64,000 bases of DNA from Neoaquamicrobium sediminum. Its GTDB lineage: Bacteria > Pseudomonadota > Alphaproteobacteria > Rhizobiales > Rhizobiaceae. Positions within the stretch are counted from its first letter, which is position 1. The number at the start of each line of letters is the position of its first letter. The notes under the pieces were generated by a model. That model was not told where the DNA came from, made no database searches, and worked only from the letters and a program-made list of their open reading frames with translations. The DNA lies in contig NZ_JABETK010000002.1 of the NCBI RefSeq assembly GCF_013240295.1, positions 2,046,001-2,110,000 of the forward strand. The letters are read 5' to 3'. Below, one piece after another: positions 55,396 to 64,000 of this stretch. The translations under genes were made by a program, and so were the position numbers.

Positions 55396-56846
55396 ATGGC
55401 AGATGCCGCCCCGCCTATCTACGGTGAAATCACCGGCCCGATCGTCATCATCGGATTTGGTTCGATCGGTCAGGGCACGCTGCCCTGATCGAACGGCACT
55501 TCCGCTACGATCCTTCGCGGCTGGTGGTCGTGGAGCCGCGGGAAAGTGCCGCCGACGCAAAGATCATGGCGCAGTACGGCGCAAGTCATGTCGCCGCACA
55601 TGTCACGCAGGACAACTACCGGGAATTGCTCACCCCACTGCTGACGGCCGGAGAAGGTCAGGGCTTCTGCGTGAACCTGTCCGTCGATACCGGGTCGCTC
55701 GACCTCGTGCGGCTCTGCCGGGAACTGGGTGTCCTCTATATCGACACGGTGGTGGAGCCGTGGCTCGGCTTCTACTTCGACCGTGACGCCGACAACGCCT
55801 CGCGCACCAACTATGCGTTGCGCGAAACGATGCGGGCGGAGAAGCGCAATTCGCCCGGCGGCACCACGGCGATCTCATGCTGCGGCGCCAATCCCGGCAT
55901 GGTCTCATGGTTCGTCAAGCAGGCACTGCTCAATCTCGCCAAAGACCTGGGTCTCGATTTCCAGGAGCCACCCACCGGCGACCGCGAAGGCTGGGCGCGC
56001 CTTATGCACTCGGCTGGCGTCAAGGGCGTGCACATCGCTGAACGTGATACCCAGCGCGCGAAGGACCCCAAGCCCTTGAACGCGTTCTGGAATACCTGGT
56101 CGGTCGAGGGCTTCATCGCCGAAGGTCTGCAGCCGGCCGAACTGGGCTGGGGCACGCACGAGAAGTGGATGCCCGCGAACGCGAAGCAGCACGTGGACGG
56201 CAGCGCCGCTGCGATCTATCTGGAGCAGCCGGGCGCCAACACGCGCGTGCGCAGCTGGTGCCCCACACCCGGCCCGCAATACGGCTTCCTGGTCACCCAC
56301 AACGAGGCGATTTCCATCGCCGACTATTTCACGGTGCGTGGTGAGGACGGCGTGCCCGTCTTCCGCCCCACCTGTCACTACGCCTACCATCCCTGCAACG
56401 ACGCGGTGCTGTCGCTGCATGAGATGTTCGGCGCCGAGGGCAAGGCCCAGCCGGTGCAGCATGTCCTCGACGAGTTCGAGCTGGTGGACGGTGTCGACGA
56501 GCTGGGCGTGCTGCTCTACGGCCATGACCGCAATGCCTACTGGTATGGCTCGCAGCTTTCGCTCGACGACGCGCGGCAACTGGCGCCCTACCAGAATGCG
56601 ACCGGACTTCAGGTTTCCTCGGCGGTGCTCGCGGGCATGGTCTGGGCGCTGGAAAATCCGGAGGCGGGCATCGTCGAGACCGACGAGATCGACTATCGGC
56701 GCTGCCTTGAGGTTCAGATTCCCTATCTTGGGCCTGTTAAAGGCTATTACACGGACTGGACTCCCCTCGACGGAAGGCCCGGTCTCTTCCCCGAAGACAT
56801 CGATACGACCGACCCCTGGCAATTCCGCAACATTCTTGTTCGTTAA
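55396..56846 (+). CDS. hss: Homospermidine synthase (frameshifted in this sequence)
   Basis: This NAD-dependent enzyme joins two putrescines, or putrescine and spermidine, to homospermidine. The start PIVIIGFGSIGQGTLP is the NAD-binding loop. The later sequence has NLSVDTGSLDLVRLCRELGVLYIDT, SCCGANPGMVSWFVKQAL and WCPTPGPQYGFLVTHNEAISI, typical of the family. The frame breaks at 55483-55485 (CCC), where one more C would turn the stop into LPLIERHFRYDPSRLVV. The repaired length is about 483 residues, normal for this enzyme. It complements the ODC gene at 27746. Confidence 0.92.
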
Positions 56847-56940
56847 GCGTTGTGCGGACGGCGCGACAGCGCGCCAACCTTGCTTTCGCCTGCAAAAACG
56901 GCGATTGAGAATCCAGTCGTACCGAAAAAGGACAGTCGGC

Positions 56941-57339
56941 ATGATGAATGCGGTCAAATTTCGCGCAGTTGCAGCGGTGGCAACTGTGGTCGCTCTGGCA
57001 GGTTGCCAGAGCATGGGTGAGCCGCAGAGGCGCGACCGTCCCGTCGGCCCTTCGGCAATGCAGACCGGCTTCGAGGGCGAATGGGTCAGCACCGACGGCG
57101 TGGCAATGTCGCGCTTCACTGCCGGCAGGTTCGAAACGCTTGCAACCGACACCGGTAACAAGCTCGCCGAAGGCAATTATTCGCAGATCGACGCGTCGAC
57201 GGTGTCGATCTCGGTAACGTCGCTCATCAGGCAGACGACGACCCAGGTCAATTGCGCAATGGTTAGCCAGACGCAGCTCAACTGCACCGGCTCGACCGGC
57301 CAGCAGTTTTCGCTGATACGCCGCGGCGCAGCCGCCTGA
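56941..57339 (+). CDS. omp10: Omp10-like outer-membrane lipoprotein
   Basis: This 132-residue protein has a lipoprotein signal with the lipobox LAGC, cysteine at residue 22. The mature part matches Brucella Omp10: FEGEWVSTDGVAMSRFTAGRFETLATDTGNKLAEGNY in adjoining blocks, then TTTQVNCAMVSQTQLNC with two conserved cysteines. Omp10 is a surface lipoprotein recognised in Brucella infection; its molecular function is unclear. It is a single gene with its own short upstream region. Confidence 0.88.
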   Translation: MMNAVKFRAVAAVATVVALAGCQSMGEPQRRDRPVGPSAMQTGFEGEWVSTDGVAMSRFTAGRFETLATDTGNKLAEGNYSQIDASTVSISVTSLIRQTTTQVNCAMVSQTQLNCTGSTGQQFSLIRRGAAA

Positions 57340-57471
57340 GGCACACGCCTCACCTGACAGCACGACTTTCCATGGGAAGGGCGGATGCATCGCATCCGTC
57401 CACCTTGCGCGTATGGCGATCCCCCTGCGATAAGGCATCTGAAAAGGATGCCGGAGGCTGAGGGAGGAACG

Positions 57472-58724
57472 ATGGCCGCCTATTTCGATGATCGCGAGCA
57501 GCGAAGCCCGGACGAACGCGAGAAAGACCTTTTCGCACGCTTGCCGGAATTTCTGGCTGCCTCGATACGCGATGTTCCCGGCCTTGCACGGTGGCTCGAA
57601 GGGATCGATCCTGCGACGCTGACCTCCCGTTCCGCCCTCGCCTCGCTGCCGGTGCTGCGCAAGGCCGAGCTGATGGAGAAGCAGGCGCGGAACCCGCCAT
57701 TCGGCGATTTCGTCAATCCGGCTCATCTGCAGGGCAGCCGGGTTTTCATGTCGCCGGGCCCCATCTGGGAGCCGCAGGGATTGGAGAAGGATTCCGGTCA
57801 CTCGGCGCGGGCCATGTTTGCCGTCGGCATTCGGCCGGGCGACGTCATGCACAACGCGTTTTCGTATCACATGACCCCCGGCGGCTTCATCATCGACGAA
57901 GGTGCGCGGGCGCTGGGCTGCACGGTCTTCGCGGCCGGCACCGGCAACACCGATATGCAGGTCGAGGCCGCCGCGGCGCTGAAGCCAGGCGTCTATGGCG
58001 GCACGCCGGATTTCCTCAAGGTGATGCTCGACCGCGCGGCCGAGACCGGCAAGGACATCTCCTCGTTCCGGCTCGGCCTCGTTTCGGGGGCGCACTTTTC
58101 CCGTCCCTGCGCCAGGAATACCTTTCGCGCGGAATCCGGGTTTATCAATGCTATGCCACCGCCGAATTCGGCGTGATCGCCTATGAGACAGCGGCCGAGG
58201 ACGGCGCGCCCAACCCCGGCATGATCGTCAACGAGGACCTTATCGTGGAGATCGTCCGCCCCGGAACCGGCGACCCGGTGCCGGAGGGCGAAGTTGGCGA
58301 GCTGGTGGTGACCAGCCTCAACCCCGCCTATCCGCTGGTGCGGCTCGGCACCGGAGACCTCTCGGCAATAATGCCCGGCCATTCGCCCTGCGGACGTACG
58401 GGACAGCGCCTCAAGGGCTGGATGGGCCGCGCCGACCAGCGCACCAAGGTGAAGGGCATGTTCGTGGACCCGAAGCAGATCGCCGAGGTGGTGGCCCGGC
58501 ATCGCGAGGTTGCGCGGGCACGGCTGGTGGTGATACGCGACGGAGCGCGCGATGCGATGACGCTGCATGTCGAGGCTACACCGGGCACATCTCCAGACGC
58601 ATCCGCCATCGAGACGTCGCTGCGCGAGATCACCAAGCTCGGCGGCGCGGTGCATCTGGCCGACCCAGGTTCGCTTCCCAACGACGGCAAGGTGATCGCC
58701 GACGAGCGGGACTACGCGAACTGA
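57472..58724 (+). CDS. PaaK-like AMP-dependent acyl-CoA ligase (frameshifted in this sequence)
   Basis: The protein belongs to the phenylacetate-CoA ligase clade. It has the VFMSPGPIWEPQG adenylate loop region (shorter than the usual TSGTTG), CYATAEFGVIAYE (the YGxTE-like motif) and RLGTGDLSAIMPG, with a small C-terminal domain. It should activate an acid with ATP to the CoA ester. The frame breaks at 58085-58093; one more G joins LGLVSGA to ALFPSLRQEYLSRGI. The repaired length is about 417 residues. No phenylacetate catabolic genes are near. GGGAGGAA precedes ATG 57472. Confidence 0.82.
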
Positions 58725-58806
58725 CGCCGGCAAGGTGCGTCAAGCGGGCATATTGCAATGCATCACGTAATGCCTAGCTTCCGGCCACCTGCAAGGAGTG
58801 ACTGAA

Positions 58807-59868
58807 ATGGGCGTCGGCGCAACTGCACCGGGTAACGCAAAGGCGACGGTATCGCTGCCGGAAGGACATCCGCCGGTGAGGACGGGACGCATCGGCGTCC
58901 TGCTGACCAATCTCGGCACACCGGACGGCACCGACTACTGGTCGATGTGGAGATACCTGCGCGAGTTCCTGTCCGATACACGCGTCATCGAACTGAACAA
59001 GGCGATCTGGTATCCGATCCTCTACGGCGCGGTGCTCACCACGAGGCCGCAGAAGGCGGGCGCGAATTACGAGAAGATCTGGAACCGCGACAAGGACGAA
59101 TCGCCCCTGCGCACCATCACCCGCGGTCAGGCGGAACGCCTTGCAGAAGCCTTGGCCGACGAGCCTCGCATAACCGTCGAATGGGGCATGCGCTATGGGA
59201 GCCCGTCGATCGCGAGCGCGGTCGAGCGCCTGACCGCGCAAGGCTGCGACAGGATCGTGATGTTCCCGCTCTACCCGCAGTTCTCGGCGACGACGACCGC
59301 GACGGCGAATGACCAGCTCTACCGGGCGCTGATGAAGATCAGGCACATGCCGACCGTGCGCTCCGTGCCGCCCTACTACGACGATCCCGCCTATATCGAA
59401 GCGCTCGCGCAGTCGATCCAGACACACCTTGCCGGGCTCGATTTCGAACCCGAGGTCGTGCTTGCGTCGTACCACGGCATCCCGAAGGCCTATTTCGAGA
59501 AGGGCGATCCGTATCACTGCCACTGCCAGAAAACCACGCGACTCCTGCGCGAGCGGCTGGGCTGGGACGACAAGCGGCTGCGGACGACCTTTCAGTCGCT
59601 GTTCGGCAAGGCGGAATGGCTGAAACCATACACCGACAAAACGGTCGAGGCCCTTGCGAAAGAGGGCGTGAAGTCCATCGCCATCATCAATCCGGGCTTT
59701 TCGGCCGATTGTATCGAGACGCTGGAGGAGATCGACGGCGAGGTGCGCGAGGTCTTCATGCATGCCGGCGGCCAGAACTTCTCCCACATACCCTGCCTCA
59801 ACGACAGCGACGCCGGCATGGCCATGCTGGAAACGCTCGTCAGGCGGGAGCTGGCGGGCTGGCTCTGA
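58807..59868 (+). CDS. hemH: Ferrochelatase HemH
   Basis: HemH inserts Fe2+ into protoporphyrin IX in the last step of haem synthesis. The 353-residue protein has GVLLTNLGTPDG, the RYGSPSI loop, VLASYHGIPKAYFEKGDPYHC with the catalytic histidine, and INPGFSADCIETLEEID with the conserved glutamate. Length is normal. I choose ATG 58807, which has AAGGAG eight bases upstream; a GTG at 58798 lies on that ribosome site. The gene follows the PaaK-like gene by about 80 bases. Confidence 0.94.
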   Translation: MGVGATAPGNAKATVSLPEGHPPVRTGRIGVLLTNLGTPDGTDYWSMWRYLREFLSDTRVIELNKAIWYPILYGAVLTTRPQKAGANYEKIWNRDKDESPLRTITRGQAERLAEALADEPRITVEWGMRYGSPSIASAVERLTAQGCDRIVMFPLYPQFSATTTATANDQLYRALMKIRHMPTVRSVPPYYDDPAYIEALAQSIQTHLAGLDFEPEVVLASYHGIPKAYFEKGDPYHCHCQKTTRLLRERLGWDDKRLRTTFQSLFGKAEWLKPYTDKTVEALAKEGVKSIAIINPGFSADCIETLEEIDGEVREVFMHAGGQNFSHIPCLNDSDAGMAMLETLVRRELAGWL

Positions 59869-59957
59869 CATTGTAACGGTGCGCAAACGGCCTTAAGTCT
59901 GTTCGGCGACATTCTGCGGCGCGTAGCGTCGGCGCGGGCAACACGATGGAGGGCTTG

Positions 59958-60914
59958 ATGCCGTTTTCTGGGTTCGACATTCTCATTCCGGTTCTTGTCG
60001 TCCTCGTCCTGTTCCTCATCTTTGCGGGGATCAAGACGGTGCCGCAGGGCTACAACTATACGGTCGAGCGCTTCGGCCGCTACACCAAGACTCTGTCGCC
60101 CGGCCTCAACATCATCGTGCCGTTCATCGATCGCGTCGGTGCGAAGATGAACATGATGGAACAGGTGCTCGATGTGCCAACGCAGGAAGTCATCACCCGC
60201 GACAACGCCATCGTCGCCGTGGATGGCGTTGCGTTTTACCAAGTCCTGAGCGCCGCGCAGGCGGCCTATCAGGTCTCCGGTCTGGAGAACGCCATCCTCA
60301 ACCTGACCATGACCAATATCCGCTCGGTGATGGGTTCCATGGACCTCGACGAGCTGCTGTCGAACCGCGACGCGATCAACGACAGGCTGCTTAGGATCGT
60401 CGACGAGGCCGCCCAGCCCTGGGGCATCAAGATGACCCGCGTGGAGATTAAGGACATCAACCCGCCCGCCAACCTGGTCGAATCGATGGCCCGCCAGATG
60501 ATGGCGGAACGCAACAAGCGCGCCCAGATTCTCGAGGCAGAGGGCCTGAAGCAGGCGCAGGTGCTTGAGGCCGAAGGCCGCCGCGAAGCCGCCTTCCGCG
60601 ACGCCGAGGCCCGCGAGCGCGCGGCTGAGGCAGAGGCCCGTGCGACGCAGGTCGTTTCCGAAGCCATCGCCAAGGGCGACGTACAGGCGATCAACTACTT
60701 CGTGGCCCAGAAATACACCGAGGCAATGGCCAAGATCGGCTCCGCCACCAACAGCAAGGTCGTGTTGATGCCTCTCGAGGCGTCGTCGCTGATCGGCTCC
60801 CTGGGCGGCATCGGTGCGATCGCGAAGGAAGTATTCGGCGAGGACGGTCAGCCGACCCGACCGCGCCACTCCACCGCCCGCACGCCGAGCGTCACGCCCG
60901 ACCAGCCGGCCTGA
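59958..60914 (+). CDS. qmcA: SPFH/band-7 membrane protein QmcA (slipin)
   Basis: This protein of about 318 residues has one N-terminal membrane helix (DILIPVLVVLVLFLIFAGI) and the band-7 domain (VPQGYNYTVERFGRYTKTLSPGLN, DNAIVAVDGVAFYQV, NPPANLVESMARQM). A long helical segment with Glu/Ala repeats (about residues 190-240) follows. Such proteins form ring-like membrane scaffolds that affect protease and lipid domains. It is followed 20 bases later by nfeD, its usual partner. I use ATG 59958; ATG 59946 is in frame. Confidence 0.9.
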   Translation: MPFSGFDILIPVLVVLVLFLIFAGIKTVPQGYNYTVERFGRYTKTLSPGLNIIVPFIDRVGAKMNMMEQVLDVPTQEVITRDNAIVAVDGVAFYQVLSAAQAAYQVSGLENAILNLTMTNIRSVMGSMDLDELLSNRDAINDRLLRIVDEAAQPWGIKMTRVEIKDINPPANLVESMARQMMAERNKRAQILEAEGLKQAQVLEAEGRREAAFRDAEARERAAEAEARATQVVSEAIAKGDVQAINYFVAQKYTEAMAKIGSATNSKVVLMPLEASSLIGSLGGIGAIAKEVFGEDGQPTRPRHSTARTPSVTPDQPA

Positions 60915-60934
60915 CGTCTGCGAAAGGTCCGCCC

Positions 60935-61396
60935 ATGATCATGCAATGGTTGACCGACCTCGGCCCCTGGAACTGGATGGTGCTGGGCGCCGTGCTGCTG
61001 ACACTCGAGATCGTTGCGCCCGGCGCCTATCTCCTGTGGCTGGGCATCGCCGCGATCCTGACCGGTACGCTTTCCCTGCAGCTATGGGACGCACCGATCT
61101 GGGTCTGGCAGGTGCAGGTGCTCGTGTTCCTCGGCCTGTCTATCGCTTCGGTGCTCGTCGGCCGGCGCTTTTTCTCGAGCAGGAACCAGGACGACACCGA
61201 TCAGCCGCTGCTCAACCAGCGTGAGCGCCAGCTTGTCGGGCGCACGGCGACGCTCGAGGAAGCGATCACCAACGGATACGGCCGAGTGCGGCTGGGCGAC
61301 ACGCTGTGGCGCGTCGCGGGCCCCGACCTGCCGGTCGGCACCCGCGTGCGGGTGGTCTCCGCCGAAAACGGCGAATTGAGGGTAGAGCAGGCCTAG
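60935..61396 (+). CDS. nfeD: NfeD family membrane protein
   Basis: This 153-residue protein is the short NfeD form, without the serine-protease part. It has an N-terminal three-helix membrane domain (WMVLGAVLLTLEIVAPGAYLLWLG, then VWQVQVLVFLGLSIASVLVG) and a C-terminal OB-fold (LVGRTATLEEAITNGYGRVRLGDTLWRVAGPDLPVGTRVRVVS in adjoining blocks). It works with the slipin encoded just upstream. Its stop overlaps the convergent kdsD gene by four bases. Confidence 0.9.
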   Translation: MIMQWLTDLGPWNWMVLGAVLLTLEIVAPGAYLLWLGIAAILTGTLSLQLWDAPIWVWQVQVLVFLGLSIASVLVGRRFFSSRNQDDTDQPLLNQRERQLVGRTATLEEAITNGYGRVRLGDTLWRVAGPDLPVGTRVRVVSAENGELRVEQA

Positions 61397-62391
61397 GCCG
61401 CGCCGATCCGCAACAGATCGTGCATGTGAACCAGCCCGACAGGCTTGCGATCCTCCACGACGATCACCGAGGTGATCGAGGACGCGTTGACCAGTTGCAG
61501 CACCGCGCCCGCCAGAGCATCCGCCTCCACGCACCGGGGCTGGCGGGTCATGATGTCGTCCACCGTCATCGCCATCATGTCCGTGTCGATGTGGCGCCGC
61601 AGGTCGCCGTCGGTGACGATCCCTTCGAGCGCGCCGTCGGCGCCCACCACCGCAACGCAGCCGAAGCCTTTGCGCGAGATTTCAAGCACCGCATCGCGCA
61701 CGCTCGTTCCGCTTGCGACGACTGGAAGCTCCTCACCGCGATGCATGATCTCGCCCACCTGAACCAGGCTCGCGCCCAGCTTGCCGCCGGGATGGAACGT
61801 ACGGAAGTGATCCGGCGTGAACCCCCTCGCCTCCAGCAGCGCCACCGCAAGCGCATCGCCGAGCACGAGTTGCATGACGGTCGAGGTGGTGGGGGCGAGA
61901 CCGTGCGGGCAGGCTTCCGCGACCTTCGGCAAGGCGAGCACGACGCTTGCCTGTCGCGCCAGTGCTGAATCGAGCCCTGCGGTGATTGCGATCAGCGGGA
62001 TCGCGAAGCGGCTCGCATAGGCGACGATGCCTTTCAGCTCCGACGTTTCGCCGGACCATGACATGGCGATGATCGCGTCGTCCGGCGCGATCATGCCGAG
62101 GTCGCCGTGATTGGCTTCGGCTGGATGGACGAAAAAGGCCGGCGTGCCGGTCGAAGCAAGCGTTGCCGCGATCTTCGAGCCTATATGGCCGCTCTTGCCG
62201 ACGCCGGTGACAATGACGCGACCGGTGATGCTGCCGATCAATTCGACCGCCGTGGCGAAAGGTTCGCCGAGGCCGTTTTCCAGCGAGGCGGCAAGCGCGT
62301 CCAGCCCGTTCATCTCGGTGCGCAGGGTGCGCAGCGCCGAGGCGATCGCCAACGCCCTGTCGACCGGTGCGGTAATGGCTTTTCTCTGCAT
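61393..62391 (-). CDS. kdsD: D-arabinose-5-phosphate isomerase (KdsD/KpsF family)
   Basis: This 332-residue protein converts ribulose-5-phosphate to arabinose-5-phosphate, the first step of Kdo synthesis for lipopolysaccharide. The SIS domain has IVTGVGKSGHIGSKIAATLASTG and SWSGETSEL. Two CBS domains follow from about residue 205 (MHRGEELPVVASG and DDIMTRQPRCVEADALAG). The length is that of the two-CBS form. It ends convergently against nfeD. The gap to the outer-membrane gene at 62540 contains the divergent start region. Confidence 0.92.
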   Translation of the reverse strand: MQRKAITAPVDRALAIASALRTLRTEMNGLDALAASLENGLGEPFATAVELIGSITGRVIVTGVGKSGHIGSKIAATLASTGTPAFFVHPAEANHGDLGMIAPDDAIIAMSWSGETSELKGIVAYASRFAIPLIAITAGLDSALARQASVVLALPKVAEACPHGLAPTTSTVMQLVLGDALAVALLEARGFTPDHFRTFHPGGKLGASLVQVGEIMHRGEELPVVASGTSVRDAVLEISRKGFGCVAVVGADGALEGIVTDGDLRRHIDTDMMAMTVDDIMTRQPRCVEADALAGAVLQLVNASSITSVIVVEDRKPVGLVHMHDLLRIGAA

Positions 62392-62539
62392 GGCAAGCGC
62401 TTAGCGCTTCCGCCGCGCCGTGTCCATCGGCAGTGCCGTCGCGGACCCCGTTCCCCTCCGAAATCAATCATCCGTTAACCAACGCTGTTTACGGTTCGGT
62501 AAACCTCGGCGCGCTCCGCGCCGCACCGATCGGGCGACG

Positions 62540-64000
62540 ATGGCACCACTTCCGCCGCATCATAGAAGGACGCCGCGCAGCTTTGGCGCGCTCACGCTGG
62601 CAGCAGCCGGCGCGGTCCTTGTTTGCGGCGAGGCTTCGGCGCAGATGGAACCCGGCCTGCGCGGGCCGGTGCTCGAGCGCAGCATTACCGACGATCTGAT
62701 CGACGGGCAGGCGCGCCGCGACGAGCAGTCCCTGCTCGGTTCCCCGACAGCGCTCGATACGGACATGCTGGACGCCCCGCCCTATACGCCGAGCAGCGCC
62801 GGCGCGCTGGCAGACGAAGAAGAAGCCGTGTCCGATGCGGCGGCCGCCCAGCCAAGGCAAGGTGCGCTGATCGACAATGCACTCGACGATCCGGCATCCG
62901 CGGTGGAACCGGTCGGCCGCGCTCAGACGGCGGCAACCCTCAATCAACAGAGGGCTGCAGCCGTCGATGCCGACGAGGCCGATCTCGTCACCGGGACGGT
63001 GCGAACGCCGCGGCCGGCGCGCTCGACGACGTCGACACGGGGCGAGCCGCTGCCGACAGCACCCGCGCTACCGCCATCGAAGGCCTCACGCGAACGCCTG
63101 ACGAAAACCCCTACGCTCCGCTAGGTCTGCGGCTCGGCACCTTCATTGTCACGCCAACCCTGGAACAGGGCATCGGCTGGACATCGAATGCCAATCTGAG
63201 CCCCGATGGAGAAGGCTCGACCTTTTCCGAGACGGCCCTGCGCCTCAACGCCATCTCGGACTGGTCCCGCCACAGCGCGACGATCGACGCCGACGTCTCG
63301 TATCGCAAATCACTGTCCGGACAGGAGATTTCCGAGGTCGAGGGCGGCGTCGCAGGTCAGTTGCGGCTTGATCTCGCCGACCAGTGGAGCGCGTTTGTCG
63401 GCGGCGGTTATCGCGTGCGGCCGGAATCGGCTTCATCGCCGGAGACGATCGAGGACGCCGTCTCGCGACCGACACGGCACACCTTCACCGGCAATGCGGG
63501 CGTCGAACGGGATCTCGGCCCGCTTCGCCTGCAGCTGGCCGGTGACGTTATCCGGGAAACCTACGGAGACGCCGAGCTATCGGGCGGAGGAACGCTGCCG
63601 CAGGACGACCGCGACACGACGCTGGCGCTGGTGCGGATGCGCGCCGGCTATGAACTATCGCCGGCGCTGCGGCCCTTCGTGGAAGCTGAGATCGGACGGC
63701 GCTCCTATGACGAGGAATTTGACCGCAATGGCTACCAGCGCTCGGCCGACCGCTACGGCGTACGCGCCGGCGTGGAAGTCGACATTCAGGAGAAGCTGCG
63801 CGGCGAGATTTCGGCTGGATGGGTGAGCGAAAACCCGGAAGACGAGCGGCTGCCGACGATGTCCGGGCTGTCGCTCGCAGCCAATCTCGCCTGGTCGCCG
63901 GTGCGCGGAACGACGGTGGCGCTCGACGCCTCGACCGAAGTCGAGGGTTCGACAATCGCCGGCAAGACAGGTTCGCTATACCACTCCGCCAGCCTCTCGG
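62540..64000 (+). CDS. Outer-membrane beta-barrel protein (frameshifted; 3' end outside the window)
   Basis: The protein has a signal peptide (cleavage after EASAQ, near residue 36) and a disordered acidic region. From about residue 190 a barrel-like part follows, with alternating hydrophobic strands such as FIVTPTLEQGIGWTSNANLSP, RHSATIDADVSYRKSL and FVEAEIGRRSYDEEF. The first frame (to 63124) ends early. A break at about 63001-63005 moves reading by one base into VRNAAAGALDDVDTGRA and onward, which stays open to the window edge. The barrel resembles the BBP2-type rhizobial outer-membrane proteins, whose role is not defined. Confidence 0.75.

Noticed and set aside
57382..57398. A terminator after omp10 (CGGATGC/GCATCCG hairpin)
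   Set aside because: The stem is short and has no T run, so I do not call it a terminator.

Overview
The window looks like chromosomal DNA of an alphaproteobacterium of the order Hyphomicrobiales (Rhizobiales), probably near the Phyllobacteriaceae/Brucellaceae (Mesorhizobium-like). The reasons are the rhizobial flagellar gene order with MotB/MotC and an FtcR/Rem-type regulator, the FlaF-FlbT pair, a Brucella Omp10-like lipoprotein, homospermidine synthase, high GC, and long intergenic palindromes of the rhizobial type. I see no rRNA, tRNA, CRISPR, insertion sequence or prophage.

Layout. 1-16761 (+) is one flagellar block: end of fliF, a FliH-like gene, motB, motC, fliK, a lytic transglycosylase, ftcR, flgE, flgK, flgL, flaF, flbT, flgD, fliQ, flhA, fliR and four small export or chaperone-like genes. 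16766-26435 is an acyl-CoA catabolic island: enoyl-CoA hydratase, MarR regulator, feruloyl-CoA-synthase-like ligase, biotin carboxylase, acyl-CoA dehydrogenase, carboxyltransferase, short-chain dehydrogenase (SDR) and a divergent SCP2 protein. Its content resembles the acyclic terpene (atu) pathway without atuA. Two 21-bp copies of ATTGTT-N9-AACAAT lie on its promoters, and a different palindrome lies at the SDR/SCP2 divergence. 26608-45287 is mixed: ornithine decarboxylase with a long leader, amidase and LysR, a DUF1007/NicO metal exporter, sugar-acid dehydrogenases, a CDF exporter, an aminotransferase, an SLC13 carrier, a TetR regulator with twin operators facing two membrane-protein genes, a TerB-like protein and TrhO. 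45383-64000 carries a muramidase, KDPG aldolase, a DUF882 protein, an NtrC-type regulator, oligoendopeptidase F, pabB-pabC, a DUF3445 protein, homospermidine synthase, Omp10, a PaaK-like ligase, ferrochelatase, a slipin/NfeD pair, arabinose-5-phosphate isomerase and the start of an outer-membrane beta-barrel gene.

The strongest whole-window signal is technical. Fourteen otherwise intact genes carry a single frame break each. Twelve are a net loss of one base, mostly in short G or C runs, and the frame reopens exactly where conserved sequence resumes. This pattern fits base-calling indels better than gene decay. Two breaks create false fusions (TrhO with TerB-like, PabC with DUF3445). I annotate these genes as single loci and give the position of each break.

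The most interesting biology is the operator-linked acyl-CoA island, the probable structured leader of ornithine decarboxylase, the twin TetR operators, and the palindromic repeats at 22.2 and 27.5 kb. ODC and homospermidine synthase together imply a putrescine-to-homospermidine polyamine route.
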